Positions 28,151 to 35,795 of a DNA stretch of 55,128 bases are shown one piece after another. The first letter of the stretch is position 1. Every line of letters starts with the position of its first letter. The DNA is from Sapientia aquatica. Its GTDB lineage: Bacteria; Pseudomonadota; Gammaproteobacteria; Burkholderiales; Burkholderiaceae_D. The position numbers and the translations under genes are program-made. A model generated the notes under the pieces. The model was not told the DNA's origin and did not search any database. It was given only the letters and a program-made list of their open reading frames with translations. The stretch spans positions 1 to 55,128 of the forward strand of contig NZ_SMYL01000016.1 in NCBI RefSeq assembly GCF_004358105.1, written 5' to 3'.

Positions 28151-29680
28151 TCATCCTAATGAGAGTTGATACGCTGCGTTAAATCGCTCTAACCAATCGC
28201 GGTGACCGAGCAATTCTTTCAGCAATTTTTCTTCCCGCAACCGCACCTCAGCGATTTCCCGATGAAAGAACTGCTGTTCGTAATCCGTCATATTTTTCGG
28301 CTTGGTGGCGTACTTCATTCCGTACAGCACAAACAAAAAGTTATCGACGTTAAACAAATCAAAGCGGCTAAAAAAATCGGTCTGTTTGGGCGGATGATAG
28401 CGCCACATTTCGAACCGTTCCGCCAACACATCCGAGCGCGGTGTTTCTTCGGTATTGATGCGCCAAAATTCCGAATCGCGTCGGTCAGAAATGCAGTAAT
28501 GCATCTGCACAAAATCAATCACCCGTTCCCACGCATAGTTGGCCACTTTATTGCAGTAATTGGCGGCAATCGACATCGATTCACGTTCAACGCAAAAATT
28601 GCGCGCAAATAATTCGGCGGTGAAATCGGTGACAAAAATCGAGGTCGCTTCGAGTGGCTCAACAAAGCCTTGTGCCAAGCCCAACGCCACCACATTTTTG
28701 CACCAGAATTTTTCTCGGTAACCCATACGCATCGGAATCTTACGTGGTGAAAATTGATCGACATCGAGCTGTAAATAGCGGCTCATATTTTCCACTGCCG
28801 CCTCTTCGCTCATGTGCGCGCTGGAATACACGAAACCGATGCCGCGCCGAGTGGTGAGCGGAATATCCCAAATCCATCCCGCCGAATGCGCGGTCGCCAA
28901 TGTGTAGGGCGCAATGTCGACTTTATCGTCAGTCGGCAATTGCACCGCCAGTGCGCTGTCGGTGAGCAATTGATTCGATTTATTGACAAAGGGTACGTTG
29001 AGCAATTTACCCAACAGCAGCGAATGAAATCCTGAGCAATCAACATAAAAATCGTAATGCAAGTGCTCGCCTTCTTTGGTAATCAAATACGCAATCTCAC
29101 CTTGCTCATTCAATTTTGCATCAACGATGGTGGCGGACAGATGTTTTACGTTTAGACGTTCGCGTGCATTTTTAGATAATAGTTTTCCGAACTTTACCGC
29201 GTTGAAATGGTAGGCATAATTGACGACGCCTTCATACGGTGCGGATGAAACTTTTTTGGGCGCTTTCATCGCATCCGCCAAGGCTGCAACTTCGGTTACT
29301 TCGGCGAAGTTCATGTGTTGTGGATTGCTCAAATAACGCGCTGTCACATCGACGCCACCCGGGAAAGGCGAAGTGAACGGGTGGTAATAGCTGTTACTCG
29401 GATTGGCTGCGGATGGATTCATCCAATTACTAAATTTAATTCCTTTTTTAAAGGTAGCGTCGCAAGTGGCAAGCAATTCAGCTTCAGAAATGCCGAATTT
29501 CATTAGCGACTTTTTAATATGCGGAACAGTTCCTTCGCCCACGCCAATGATGCCAATTTCAGGCGATTCAATGACGGTAATAGTGATGTCGGTTTCGGCA
29601 CGCAGTTCAACAGCCAAATGATTTGCTGCCAACCAGCCTGCGGTACCACCACCAATGATGACGATGTTGTTAACTTTCAT
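28151..29680 (-). CDS. Flavin-dependent tryptophan halogenase-family protein
   Basis: This 509-residue protein has the length of tryptophan 7-halogenases. The FAD-binding VIIGGGTAGWLAA opens it, IIGVGEGTVPHIKKSL follows near residue 45, then the lysine-bearing FKKGIKFSNWM near residue 80 where the catalytic Lys lies in this family, and GWIWDIPL, the W-x-W-x-I-P hallmark of flavin halogenases, near residue 269. Such proteins are often found beside TonB receptors for carbohydrates in Caulobacter, Xanthomonas and relatives, where their role is unknown. FADH2 would come from a separate reductase; none is next to it. Whether it halogenates anything cannot be said. Confidence 0.9.
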   Translation of the reverse strand: MKVNNIVIIGGGTAGWLAANHLAVELRAETDITITVIESPEIGIIGVGEGTVPHIKKSLMKFGISEAELLATCDATFKKGIKFSNWMNPSAANPSNSYYHPFTSPFPGGVDVTARYLSNPQHMNFAEVTEVAALADAMKAPKKVSSAPYEGVVNYAYHFNAVKFGKLLSKNARERLNVKHLSATIVDAKLNEQGEIAYLITKEGEHLHYDFYVDCSGFHSLLLGKLLNVPFVNKSNQLLTDSALAVQLPTDDKVDIAPYTLATAHSAGWIWDIPLTTRRGIGFVYSSAHMSEEAAVENMSRYLQLDVDQFSPRKIPMRMGYREKFWCKNVVALGLAQGFVEPLEATSIFVTDFTAELFARNFCVERESMSIAANYCNKVANYAWERVIDFVQMHYCISDRRDSEFWRINTEETPRSDVLAERFEMWRYHPPKQTDFFSRFDLFNVDNFLFVLYGMKYATKPKNMTDYEQQFFHREIAEVRLREEKLLKELLGHRDWLERFNAAYQLSLG

Positions 29681-29709
29681 TTTTATTCACCGGACAAAAA
29701 ATTGGTTTG

Positions 29710-29739
29710 CAAAAAGCCCTGAGAAATACCGGCTTTTTG
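29710..29739 (-). other. Hairpin in the halogenase gene leader
   Basis: CAAAAAGCC (29710-29718) and GGCTTTTTG (29731-29739) form a 9-base inverted repeat with a 12-base loop, 30-60 bases upstream of the halogenase ATG. On the minus strand the 3' arm contains TTTTT, so it could act as an attenuator or as a barrier to upstream transcription. Confidence 0.45.
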
Positions 29740-30126
29740 AGCGAAATTTTTTATAAATTGTTCTTCGCTTTAAGAGAAAAATTGCGGATTTATTTTAACA
29801 CTAGAGTCGATCTAAAAACCTGAAAAGCCTTCTTGAGCTAGACACAATTAATTGGTGAAAAAATGCGATGCAGCGATCCTTGTTCGTGCGCCGCTGGGCC
29901 AATTAATTTTACTTTTTTAAGACCAAAAAAATCACTGCGCAGCGAGCGACTTAGGCGCTTGCTCCTCCGACTTTCTATACCTTGGTTTATGTGCACATCG
30001 CATAAATGAGGAAGCCGATTTCGGGTTTGTAAAAATCAATCAAAAATCGGTATGAATAAAGCGGTAAATTGCTATAAAAACCAACTTATTTTTAGTGGTT
30101 TTACTGCATCGCGTAAAAATAGTTGC

Positions 30127-30174
30127 AATACCACTTAAATACCTATTGACAGCCACTTGTGAAGCGAATAAAGT
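30127..30174 (+). promoter_or_regulatory. Promoter with nag-regulon box, nagK operon
   Basis: AATACCA (30127-30133), 5 bases, ATACC (30139-30143), 2 bases, TTGACA (30146-30151), 17 bases, TAAAGT (30169-30174). It has the same plan as the two receptor promoters. It would drive nagK, the GntR regulator, nagA and the deaminase, which makes the regulator autoregulated. Confidence 0.85.
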
Positions 30175-30274
30175 GATCCTTAGGGGCAACTTAGGGACAC
30201 TATAATCAAGCTAATTCCACCGAAGCGGTAACGTTAAATCGGTGGCAATTTCAGCGGCGACAAAACGACTTTGT

Positions 30275-31180
30275 ATGACAAATCAAATTACGCATTTAAT
30301 CGGTGTTGATGGCGGTGGAACGGGTACGCGGGTGGCTGTGGCGGATGCCAATGGAGTTGAATTTGCGCGCGGAATCGCCGGTCCATCAGGCTTGATTAAT
30401 GGTGCGGATGCTGCGTGGGTTTCCATTCTCAATGCGATTAACGATGCGTTTGCTAGCGTCCATTTAGTGCGCCCAGATTTGTCCAACGTTGGTATTGGCT
30501 TGGGTTTGGCGGGTGTGCATAACAAGCAATGGGCGGCGCAGTTTGCCGATAAAAACCCTGGCTTTGGTTTGTTTCAACTAGCCACCGATGCCTATACCAC
30601 CGTCATGGGTGCGCATCAGGGCAAGCCGGGCGGAATCGTAGCCATTGGAACCGGTAGCGTGGGTGAAGCATTACTGCCCGATGGTAATCACCTTGAGGTC
30701 GGCGGCTGGGGTTTTCCTTGTGGCGATGAAGCCGGTGGCGCTTGGATTGGCATGCGTGCTATCAACCATATTCAGCAAGTAATTGACGGCAGGGCAGAGG
30801 CCAGCGCGTTTTCGGCGGCGGTGATTGAACATTGCGGAGGGCATAAAGACGCGGTGTTTAACTGGCTCGCCAACGCCAATCAAGGCAGTTACGCGCAGTT
30901 AGCGCCTATCGTGATTAAGTTTGCCAATCAAGAAAAAAATGCGGTGGTCGAGCAAATTATGCAGGAAGCCGGGCGGGAAATTGCTAAAATTGCGCTCGCG
31001 TTGGATAAGACCAATTCATTACCGATTGCGTTATGCGGTGGCTTAGCAAAACCATTGGAAAAATATCTGCCGGCAGACTTATTAAGTCGGGTGGTTCCCC
31101 CTCATGGAGATTCGGCATCAGGTGCATTGTTGCTGATAAAAAAAATTAAAGAAGGCACACATGTTAAGTCCGTTAACTGA
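30275..31180 (+). CDS. nagK: N-acetylglucosamine kinase (BadF/BadG/BcrA/BcrD ATPase family)
   Basis: This protein of about 301 residues phosphorylates cytoplasmic N-acetylglucosamine to the 6-phosphate. The ASKHA-fold motifs are clear: phosphate-1 loop LIGVDGGGTGTRVAVAD at the N-terminus, AIGTGSVGEALL, GGWGFPCGDEAGGAWIG, and adenosine motif IALCGGLAKPLE. ATG at 30275 is preferred because the first strand starts four residues later; an in-frame GTG at 30242 cannot be excluded, since neither has a strong ribosome site. It is the first gene of the nag operon and overlaps the regulator gene by 20 bases. Confidence 0.9.
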   Translation: MTNQITHLIGVDGGGTGTRVAVADANGVEFARGIAGPSGLINGADAAWVSILNAINDAFASVHLVRPDLSNVGIGLGLAGVHNKQWAAQFADKNPGFGLFQLATDAYTTVMGAHQGKPGGIVAIGTGSVGEALLPDGNHLEVGGWGFPCGDEAGGAWIGMRAINHIQQVIDGRAEASAFSAAVIEHCGGHKDAVFNWLANANQGSYAQLAPIVIKFANQEKNAVVEQIMQEAGREIAKIALALDKTNSLPIALCGGLAKPLEKYLPADLLSRVVPPHGDSASGALLLIKKIKEGTHVKSVN

Positions 31181-31895
31181 TTTCAAGCCAGACAGCGACA
31201 GCGCGACACCGCTTTATCTGCAATTAGCCAATAAATTAGCGACTGCTATTCATGGCGGTATTTGGCAGCCAGACGAAGCCTTGCCGTCCGAACGCACGTT
31301 GTCGGATCAATTGTCGATTTCACGCGTAACAGCGCGTAAAGCGATAGACATGTTATGCGAGCGCGGACTGCTTACACGCAAACAAGGTTCAGGCACTTTC
31401 ATCACACCAAAGTTAGAACAACCTTTATCGCGCCTGACGAACTTCAGTGAAGAATTACGCCAACGCGGTTTTTTGCCGGGTTCGCAATGGTTGTCGCGTG
31501 AAACCGGTGTCGCGGCACCGGAAGAAATTTTGTCTTTAGGTTTGTCACCCAATACGGTGGTATCGCGTCTGAAACGGTTGCGCACGGCAGACAATGTAGT
31601 GATGGCGATTGAAAGCAGCACGATTCCTTCGCAATATTTACCGAACCCAAAATTAGTCACCGATAGTTTGTACAACTATCTGGACGCCAATGGCGCTGCG
31701 CCGACACGCGCACTGCAACATATTCGCGCTGTAAATGCTACCGCCGAGCAAGCCAAATTAGCCGGCATTAAGCAAGGTGCCGCGATGCTGTTTATTACCC
31801 GCGTTGGCTATCACGCTAACGGCACCGCAATCGAACTCACGCATTCGTATTGCCGCAGTGATTACTATGACTTTGTGGCGGAGTTGTTTAGATGA
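31161..31895 (+). CDS. nagR: GntR/HutC-family transcriptional regulator of GlcNAc use
   Basis: This 244-residue regulator has an N-terminal winged helix typical of GntR proteins (PLYLQLANKLATAIHGGIW, then LPSERTLSDQLSISRVTARKAIDMLCERGLLTRKQGSGTFI) and a C-terminal UTRA ligand domain ending in LTHSYCRSDYYDFVAELFR. DasR, NagQ and NagR regulators that sense GlcNAc-6-P or GlcN-6-P have this build. GAAGG precedes the ATG; the gene overlaps nagK and, by ATGA, nagA. It is the obvious candidate to bind the box in front of both receptors and nagK. The symbol is by context; equivalents in other genera are called nagQ. Confidence 0.88.
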   Translation: MLSPLTDFKPDSDSATPLYLQLANKLATAIHGGIWQPDEALPSERTLSDQLSISRVTARKAIDMLCERGLLTRKQGSGTFITPKLEQPLSRLTNFSEELRQRGFLPGSQWLSRETGVAAPEEILSLGLSPNTVVSRLKRLRTADNVVMAIESSTIPSQYLPNPKLVTDSLYNYLDANGAAPTRALQHIRAVNATAEQAKLAGIKQGAAMLFITRVGYHANGTAIELTHSYCRSDYYDFVAELFR

Positions 31896-33061
31896 GTGGA
31901 AAAAATCAAGCCGTGCAACACGCCACGTTAGTCACCAAGGCCGATCAAATCGCATCCCAATTAAGCGGCAATATTTTGACACCGCAGGGCTGGGTGTTGG
32001 GCGCGGTGACGTTCAATCAACGCATCAATGCGATTGAGGGCGCATCGGTTGATCCGGCATCGAATACGCAGCATTATATTCTGCCCGGCTTCATCGATTT
32101 GCATGTGCATGGCGCGGGTGGCAAAGACACCATGGAAGCGGGCGACGCAACCCAAGTCATTGCGCGCATGCATGCCCAGCACGGCACCACCAGTTTGCTC
32201 GCCACCACTATGACAGCGCCGTTATCCGATTTAGAGCAGGCCTTGCAAGGCATAAACCGTGCGATTACGCAGCATCAACCCGGCATGGCGCGGATTTTGG
32301 GTGTGCATTTAGAAGGCCCGTACATCAATCCCGGCAAGCTAGGCGCGCAACCGGATTACGCTCAAAAAGCGACGCTAAGCGATGTACAAAAATTGGACGC
32401 GATTGCGCCGATTAAACTCATTACCGTAGCGCCAGAAATCGAAGGTCATTTAGAGTTGGTAAAGCAACTCACCGCAATTGGCATGAAGGTGCAATTGGGT
32501 CACACGCTCGGTACCTACGAAGAAGGCGTTGCTGCGCTCGAAAACGGCGCGGCCGGATTTACCCATTTATTTAATGCCATGACGCGCTTGGATCATCGTG
32601 CGCCGGGCATGGTTGGTGCAGCCTTGGCGCACGCCAATTATTCCGAAATTATTCCTGATTTGTTGCATGTGCATCCAGGTGCGATTAAAGCTGCTATGCG
32701 CGCTATTCCGCACCTATATTGCGTGACCGATTCGACCGCGGCTTCTGGCATGCCTGATGGCCAATATATGCTGGGGCGGCAACAAGTTCATAAATGCCAA
32801 GGTGGGGTGCGGTTAGCCGATGGAACATTGGCGGGCAGCACATTAACCATGGATCAAGCTTTACGTAATTTAGTCAGTATCGGCCTCGATTTGGCCGACG
32901 CATCAAAACGAGTTTCTACCTTTGCGGCCGACTATTTAGGTGTAACAGAACGTGGACGTTTGCAAGCGCAAGCGTATGCCGATTTCGTGGTGTTGGACCG
33001 CGATCTAAATTTAATAGCCGTCTATGTTGAAGGAGAAAAAATTGACCTCGTTAATGCATAA
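31892..33061 (+). CDS. nagA: N-acetylglucosamine-6-phosphate deacetylase
   Basis: This 389-residue amidohydrolase-fold enzyme turns GlcNAc-6-phosphate into glucosamine 6-phosphate and acetate. Visible active-site elements are the metal motif DLHVHGAGGKDTME, LEGPYINPGKLGA with the metal-binding Glu, VQLGHTLGTYEEG, FTHLFNAMTRLDHRAPG, and the catalytic Asp in YCVTDSTAASGMPDG. It starts within an ATGA overlap with the regulator gene. Length and motif order are standard. Confidence 0.96.
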   Translation: MSGKNQAVQHATLVTKADQIASQLSGNILTPQGWVLGAVTFNQRINAIEGASVDPASNTQHYILPGFIDLHVHGAGGKDTMEAGDATQVIARMHAQHGTTSLLATTMTAPLSDLEQALQGINRAITQHQPGMARILGVHLEGPYINPGKLGAQPDYAQKATLSDVQKLDAIAPIKLITVAPEIEGHLELVKQLTAIGMKVQLGHTLGTYEEGVAALENGAAGFTHLFNAMTRLDHRAPGMVGAALAHANYSEIIPDLLHVHPGAIKAAMRAIPHLYCVTDSTAASGMPDGQYMLGRQQVHKCQGGVRLADGTLAGSTLTMDQALRNLVSIGLDLADASKRVSTFAADYLGVTERGRLQAQAYADFVVLDRDLNLIAVYVEGEKIDLVNA

Positions 33062-34064
33062 GGAAGCCTGTTCTTCCGCTGAATTTGTCGCCAAACAATT
33101 AACGCAAGAAGGTGCCCGCTTTGCCGAATTAGGTAATGCACTGCGCTCCAATCCACCGACTTCCGTGCTGACGATTGCGCGCGGTAGTTCTGATCATGCC
33201 GCTGCTTATGCGGCGTATTTGATCATGTCGCGGTTAGGTAAAATTGTTGCCTCATTGCCGATGTCGTTGGTGACATTGCTCAATGCACCGTTACAAGCAA
33301 AAAATGCCTTGGCAATTGCGATTTCACAATCCGGCCAAAGCCCGGACGTAATTGAGCCGATTCGTTATTTCCGCGAAGGTGGTGCGACTACCGTGGCTTT
33401 GGTCAACGATGCCAATTCACCGTTAGCAACCAGCGCTCAATGGTGCATGCCCTTGCATGCGGGTGCCGAATTAAGTGTTGCGGCGACCAAGAGTTTTATA
33501 ACGAGTTTAGTCGCTGCTGCACAGCTCGCCGGCCATTGGCAAAACGATCCCGAATTTTTGGCTGCATTGGCAGATTTACCTGCTTCACTGGCCGCCGCCA
33601 CTGACATTGATTGGTCTGAAGCGATCGACGTGTTAACGCCGGCGAATAACATCATGGTGGTCGGTCGCGGTATCAGTTTCCCGATCGCGCTGGAATCAGC
33701 GTTAAAGTTTAAAGAAACCTCAGCCATCCAAGCAGAAGCGTTTAGCGGTGCGGAAATCAAACATGGCCCAATGGCCTTGATCGATGATGGTTACCCATTA
33801 ATGATCTTTGCAACGCGTGGCCCAACGCAAGCCGGTTTGATTAAATTAGCTGAAGAAATGCGTGGTCGCGGTGCGCGGGTATTGTTGGCGGCGCCTGCTG
33901 ATATTAGCGAACGTAATTTGACTATTCCTGTCGCGGCTACGCCGGATTTGGATCCTATCGTTGCGATTCAGGCGTTCTACGTGATGGCGGCAAAGTTGTC
34001 GTTAGCGCGTGGCTTGAATCCAGATAAGCCACGTCATTTGAGTAAAGTGACTAAGACTAACTAA
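33042..34064 (+). CDS. nagB2: SIS-domain glucosamine-6-phosphate deaminase (NagB-II type)
   Basis: This protein of about 340 residues has two SIS domains and no glutaminase domain, the build of NagB-II/AgaS-like deaminases that replace classical NagB in many proteobacteria. It should convert glucosamine 6-phosphate to fructose 6-phosphate and ammonia. Motifs include TIARGSSDHAAAYAAYLI, AISQSGQSPDVIEPIRYF, SVAATKSFITSLV and the second-domain VGRGISFPIALESALKFKE. TTG at 33042 is favoured because GGAG lies 6 bases before it; the ATG at 33054 is the alternative. It overlaps the end of nagA. Confidence 0.9.
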   Translation: MTSLMHKEACSSAEFVAKQLTQEGARFAELGNALRSNPPTSVLTIARGSSDHAAAYAAYLIMSRLGKIVASLPMSLVTLLNAPLQAKNALAIAISQSGQSPDVIEPIRYFREGGATTVALVNDANSPLATSAQWCMPLHAGAELSVAATKSFITSLVAAAQLAGHWQNDPEFLAALADLPASLAAATDIDWSEAIDVLTPANNIMVVGRGISFPIALESALKFKETSAIQAEAFSGAEIKHGPMALIDDGYPLMIFATRGPTQAGLIKLAEEMRGRGARVLLAAPADISERNLTIPVAATPDLDPIVAIQAFYVMAAKLSLARGLNPDKPRHLSKVTKTN

Positions 34065-34104
34065 GACTAACTAAGGCTAACTCGGCTTAACTAAGCGTAG
34101 CTAA
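34049..34104 (+). repeat. 10-bp tandem repeat across the nagB2 stop codon
   Basis: The unit GACTAACTAA occurs about five and a half times: a partial copy, two exact copies (34055-34064 and 34065-34074), then three diverged copies (34075-34104). The first exact copy contains the gene's stop codon, and further TAA triplets follow. Expansion or contraction would not alter the protein beyond the last few residues. Confidence 0.85.
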
Positions 34105-34166
34105 AGCGAATTCGCCGTTGATCAGCAAGCCTGGTCAACCATACCAGTTCATGCGTAGTGTGTTTT

Positions 34167-34200
34167 GCCAGCGTCAGTGAAATGACGCTGGCTTTTTATT
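34167..34200 (+). terminator. Terminator of the nag operon
   Basis: GCCAGCGTCA (34167-34176) pairs perfectly with TGACGCTGGC (34183-34192) around a 6-base loop, followed by TTTTTATT. It lies about 100 bases after the deaminase stop codon and separates the operon from nagX. Confidence 0.9.
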
Positions 34201-34302
34201 AAATTCAATTCTTGTTAGTCACATTCGCTAACGCTGGATTTTGGCCTGTCTTAGCGACTGGCTTGAACAAAAAAATACCAACCTTTTTCCACATCCAAAA
34301 CT

Positions 34303-35373
34303 ATGGCTCGATACTCTTCTATAGATGCTCTGCGCGGTTTGACTGTCGCGGCGATGTTATTGGTAAATAACGCGGGCGACTGGGATCACGTTTATCCTTG
34401 GTTGGAGCATGCTGAATGGAATGGATGCCATCCAGCCGATTTCATCTTCCCGTTTTTTCTATTGATCGTCGGCGTTTCGCTCAGCTTAGCGCTGAGTTCG
34501 ATCACGGCGCCAAAGCCCGGTGCGGTGATTGATTTAGCTAAGGCGAAAAAATCGGTCGTGTTGCGCGGTGGGCGCATAATTTTGCTGGGCATTGCCTTGC
34601 ATGTGATCGCGATGTTGCTCATCGATGGTCGAGCTTTTCGCTTATTTGGCGTATTGCAGCGAATTGGGATTTGCTTTTCAGTCGTGGGGTTGGTGCATTT
34701 AACGTTTCAGAGTGCGCGTATTCAGTGGGGAATAATCGCCGCGATATTGATCGGCTATTGGGCCTTGCTGCGCGGAGTGTATGTGCCGGAGCTCAATTTA
34801 GCTGACAAAGTCGATACCGCTCTGCTCGGCAAGCTTGCTTATCAATTTGATCCCGCCACCAAACTCGCGCACGATCCCGAAGGAATACTGAGTACCTTGC
34901 CATCGATAGCCACCGTGTTATTGGGCGTGCGTGCTGGTGAATGGCTGCGTCGAGGTCAGTTACGCCAGTTGCTTATCGCGGGCGTTGTGGCGATTGCGTT
35001 GGGTGGATTGTGGTCGTTAGATATGCCGCTCAATAAACAACTGTGGACGTCTTCGTTCGTGTTGTGGACGGGCGGGTTTGGTATCTTGGCACTGTGCCTC
35101 ATGCACTATTTGATTGACCAAAAAAATTGGCCGGCCATTGGTAGAAGCTTTGGTATTAACGCGATTGCTGCGTATGCGGGTTCGTGGATTGGGATTTGTA
35201 TTTTGTACGGGACGGGCTTGTTCGAAGTGATTTATCAACGCGGTGTCGCGCCATTATTTGCTACATCGGTGAGCCCAGAATTTGCGTCGATGATGTTTTC
35301 GATTGGCTTCACGTCGGTATTTGCGGTGATTCTAAAGATCATGGCGCTACGCGGATGGCGCATCGTAATTTAA
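34303..35373 (+). CDS. nagX: NagX-like multi-pass membrane protein (HGSNAT-related, DUF5009)
   Basis: This 356-residue inner-membrane protein has about ten hydrophobic segments. It opens with RYSSIDALRGLTVAAMLLVNNAGDWDHVYPWLEHAEWNGCHPADFIFPFFLLIVG, the signature of the heparan-alpha-glucosaminide N-acetyltransferase-like family that sits in many bacterial nag clusters as nagX. In the human relative a His in this first loop accepts the acetyl group; a His is present here (WNGCHPAD). Its bacterial function is not settled. It follows the operon terminator and has its own, unidentified promoter, with only a half nag box (AATACCA, 34274-34280) in front. Confidence 0.88.
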   Translation: MARYSSIDALRGLTVAAMLLVNNAGDWDHVYPWLEHAEWNGCHPADFIFPFFLLIVGVSLSLALSSITAPKPGAVIDLAKAKKSVVLRGGRIILLGIALHVIAMLLIDGRAFRLFGVLQRIGICFSVVGLVHLTFQSARIQWGIIAAILIGYWALLRGVYVPELNLADKVDTALLGKLAYQFDPATKLAHDPEGILSTLPSIATVLLGVRAGEWLRRGQLRQLLIAGVVAIALGGLWSLDMPLNKQLWTSSFVLWTGGFGILALCLMHYLIDQKNWPAIGRSFGINAIAAYAGSWIGICILYGTGLFEVIYQRGVAPLFATSVSPEFASMMFSIGFTSVFAVILKIMALRGWRIVI

Positions 35374-35398
35374 CAAGGATTTGCAATCGCATCGGCGT

Positions 35399-35656
35399 TT
35401 AAACAACAAAGGTGCGATCTGGATAGTTATTTTTAAGCTTAATTTCTTCGTCCATCCGTTCAATTAATTGTCCAATTAAATTGGCTTGGCGCAGGTGGTA
35501 TTCAACCACTTTGGATACCCGCAAGGCCTCCGCCATCAGCCAACGCTGACCATATTCACTGGTCGGTTTCAAACTCAATATGACCGCCACTCGTCGGGCT
35601 TTGATGGTTGCCTCTTGGCCATTTTTACGTGCTAGCTGTTGGAATTTACGTTTCAT
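35399..35656 (-). CDS. Unidentified 85-residue basic protein
   Basis: No family is recognised. The protein is mostly helical and charged; it starts MKRKFQQLARKNGQEATIKARRVAVILSL and has a possible amphipathic helix around residues 40-75 (AEALRVSKVVEYHLRQANLIGQLIERMDEEI). There are no membrane segment and no cysteine. It converges with nagX (25-base gap) and lies upstream of amtB's terminator on the same strand sense. Codon use resembles the neighbours, so it is probably a true gene. Confidence 0.55.
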   Translation of the reverse strand: MKRKFQQLARKNGQEATIKARRVAVILSLKPTSEYGQRWLMAEALRVSKVVEYHLRQANLIGQLIERMDEEIKLKNNYPDRTFVV

Positions 35657-35721
35657 TTTTTGGCCTCGCCATCAGAATTCAAAACGTGAAAATAATACCT
35701 GTAAATTTATCTTTCCGGCAA

Positions 35722-35750
35722 TAAAAAAAGCGCTTCCCGAAGGAAGCGCT
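35722..35750 (-). terminator. Terminator of torF-glnK-amtB
   Basis: Read on the minus strand, AGCGCTTCC and GGAAGCGCT close a TTCG tetraloop and are followed by TTTTTTTATT. It lies about 45 bases after the amtB stop codon and is an ideal intrinsic terminator. Confidence 0.92.
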
Positions 35751-35795
35751 AAAAAACTACACCCCATCAAACACACTACATAAAACTACTTCAAA

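Larger units (their letters stand above)
29681..30274. other. Divergent control region, halogenase / nagK
   Basis: This region of nearly 600 bases is AT-rich. It holds the halogenase leader hairpin (29710-29739) and the nagK promoter box (30127-30174). A minus-strand copy of the nag-regulon box for the halogenase was looked for and not found. No gene is visible in 29740-30126. Confidence 0.5.
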
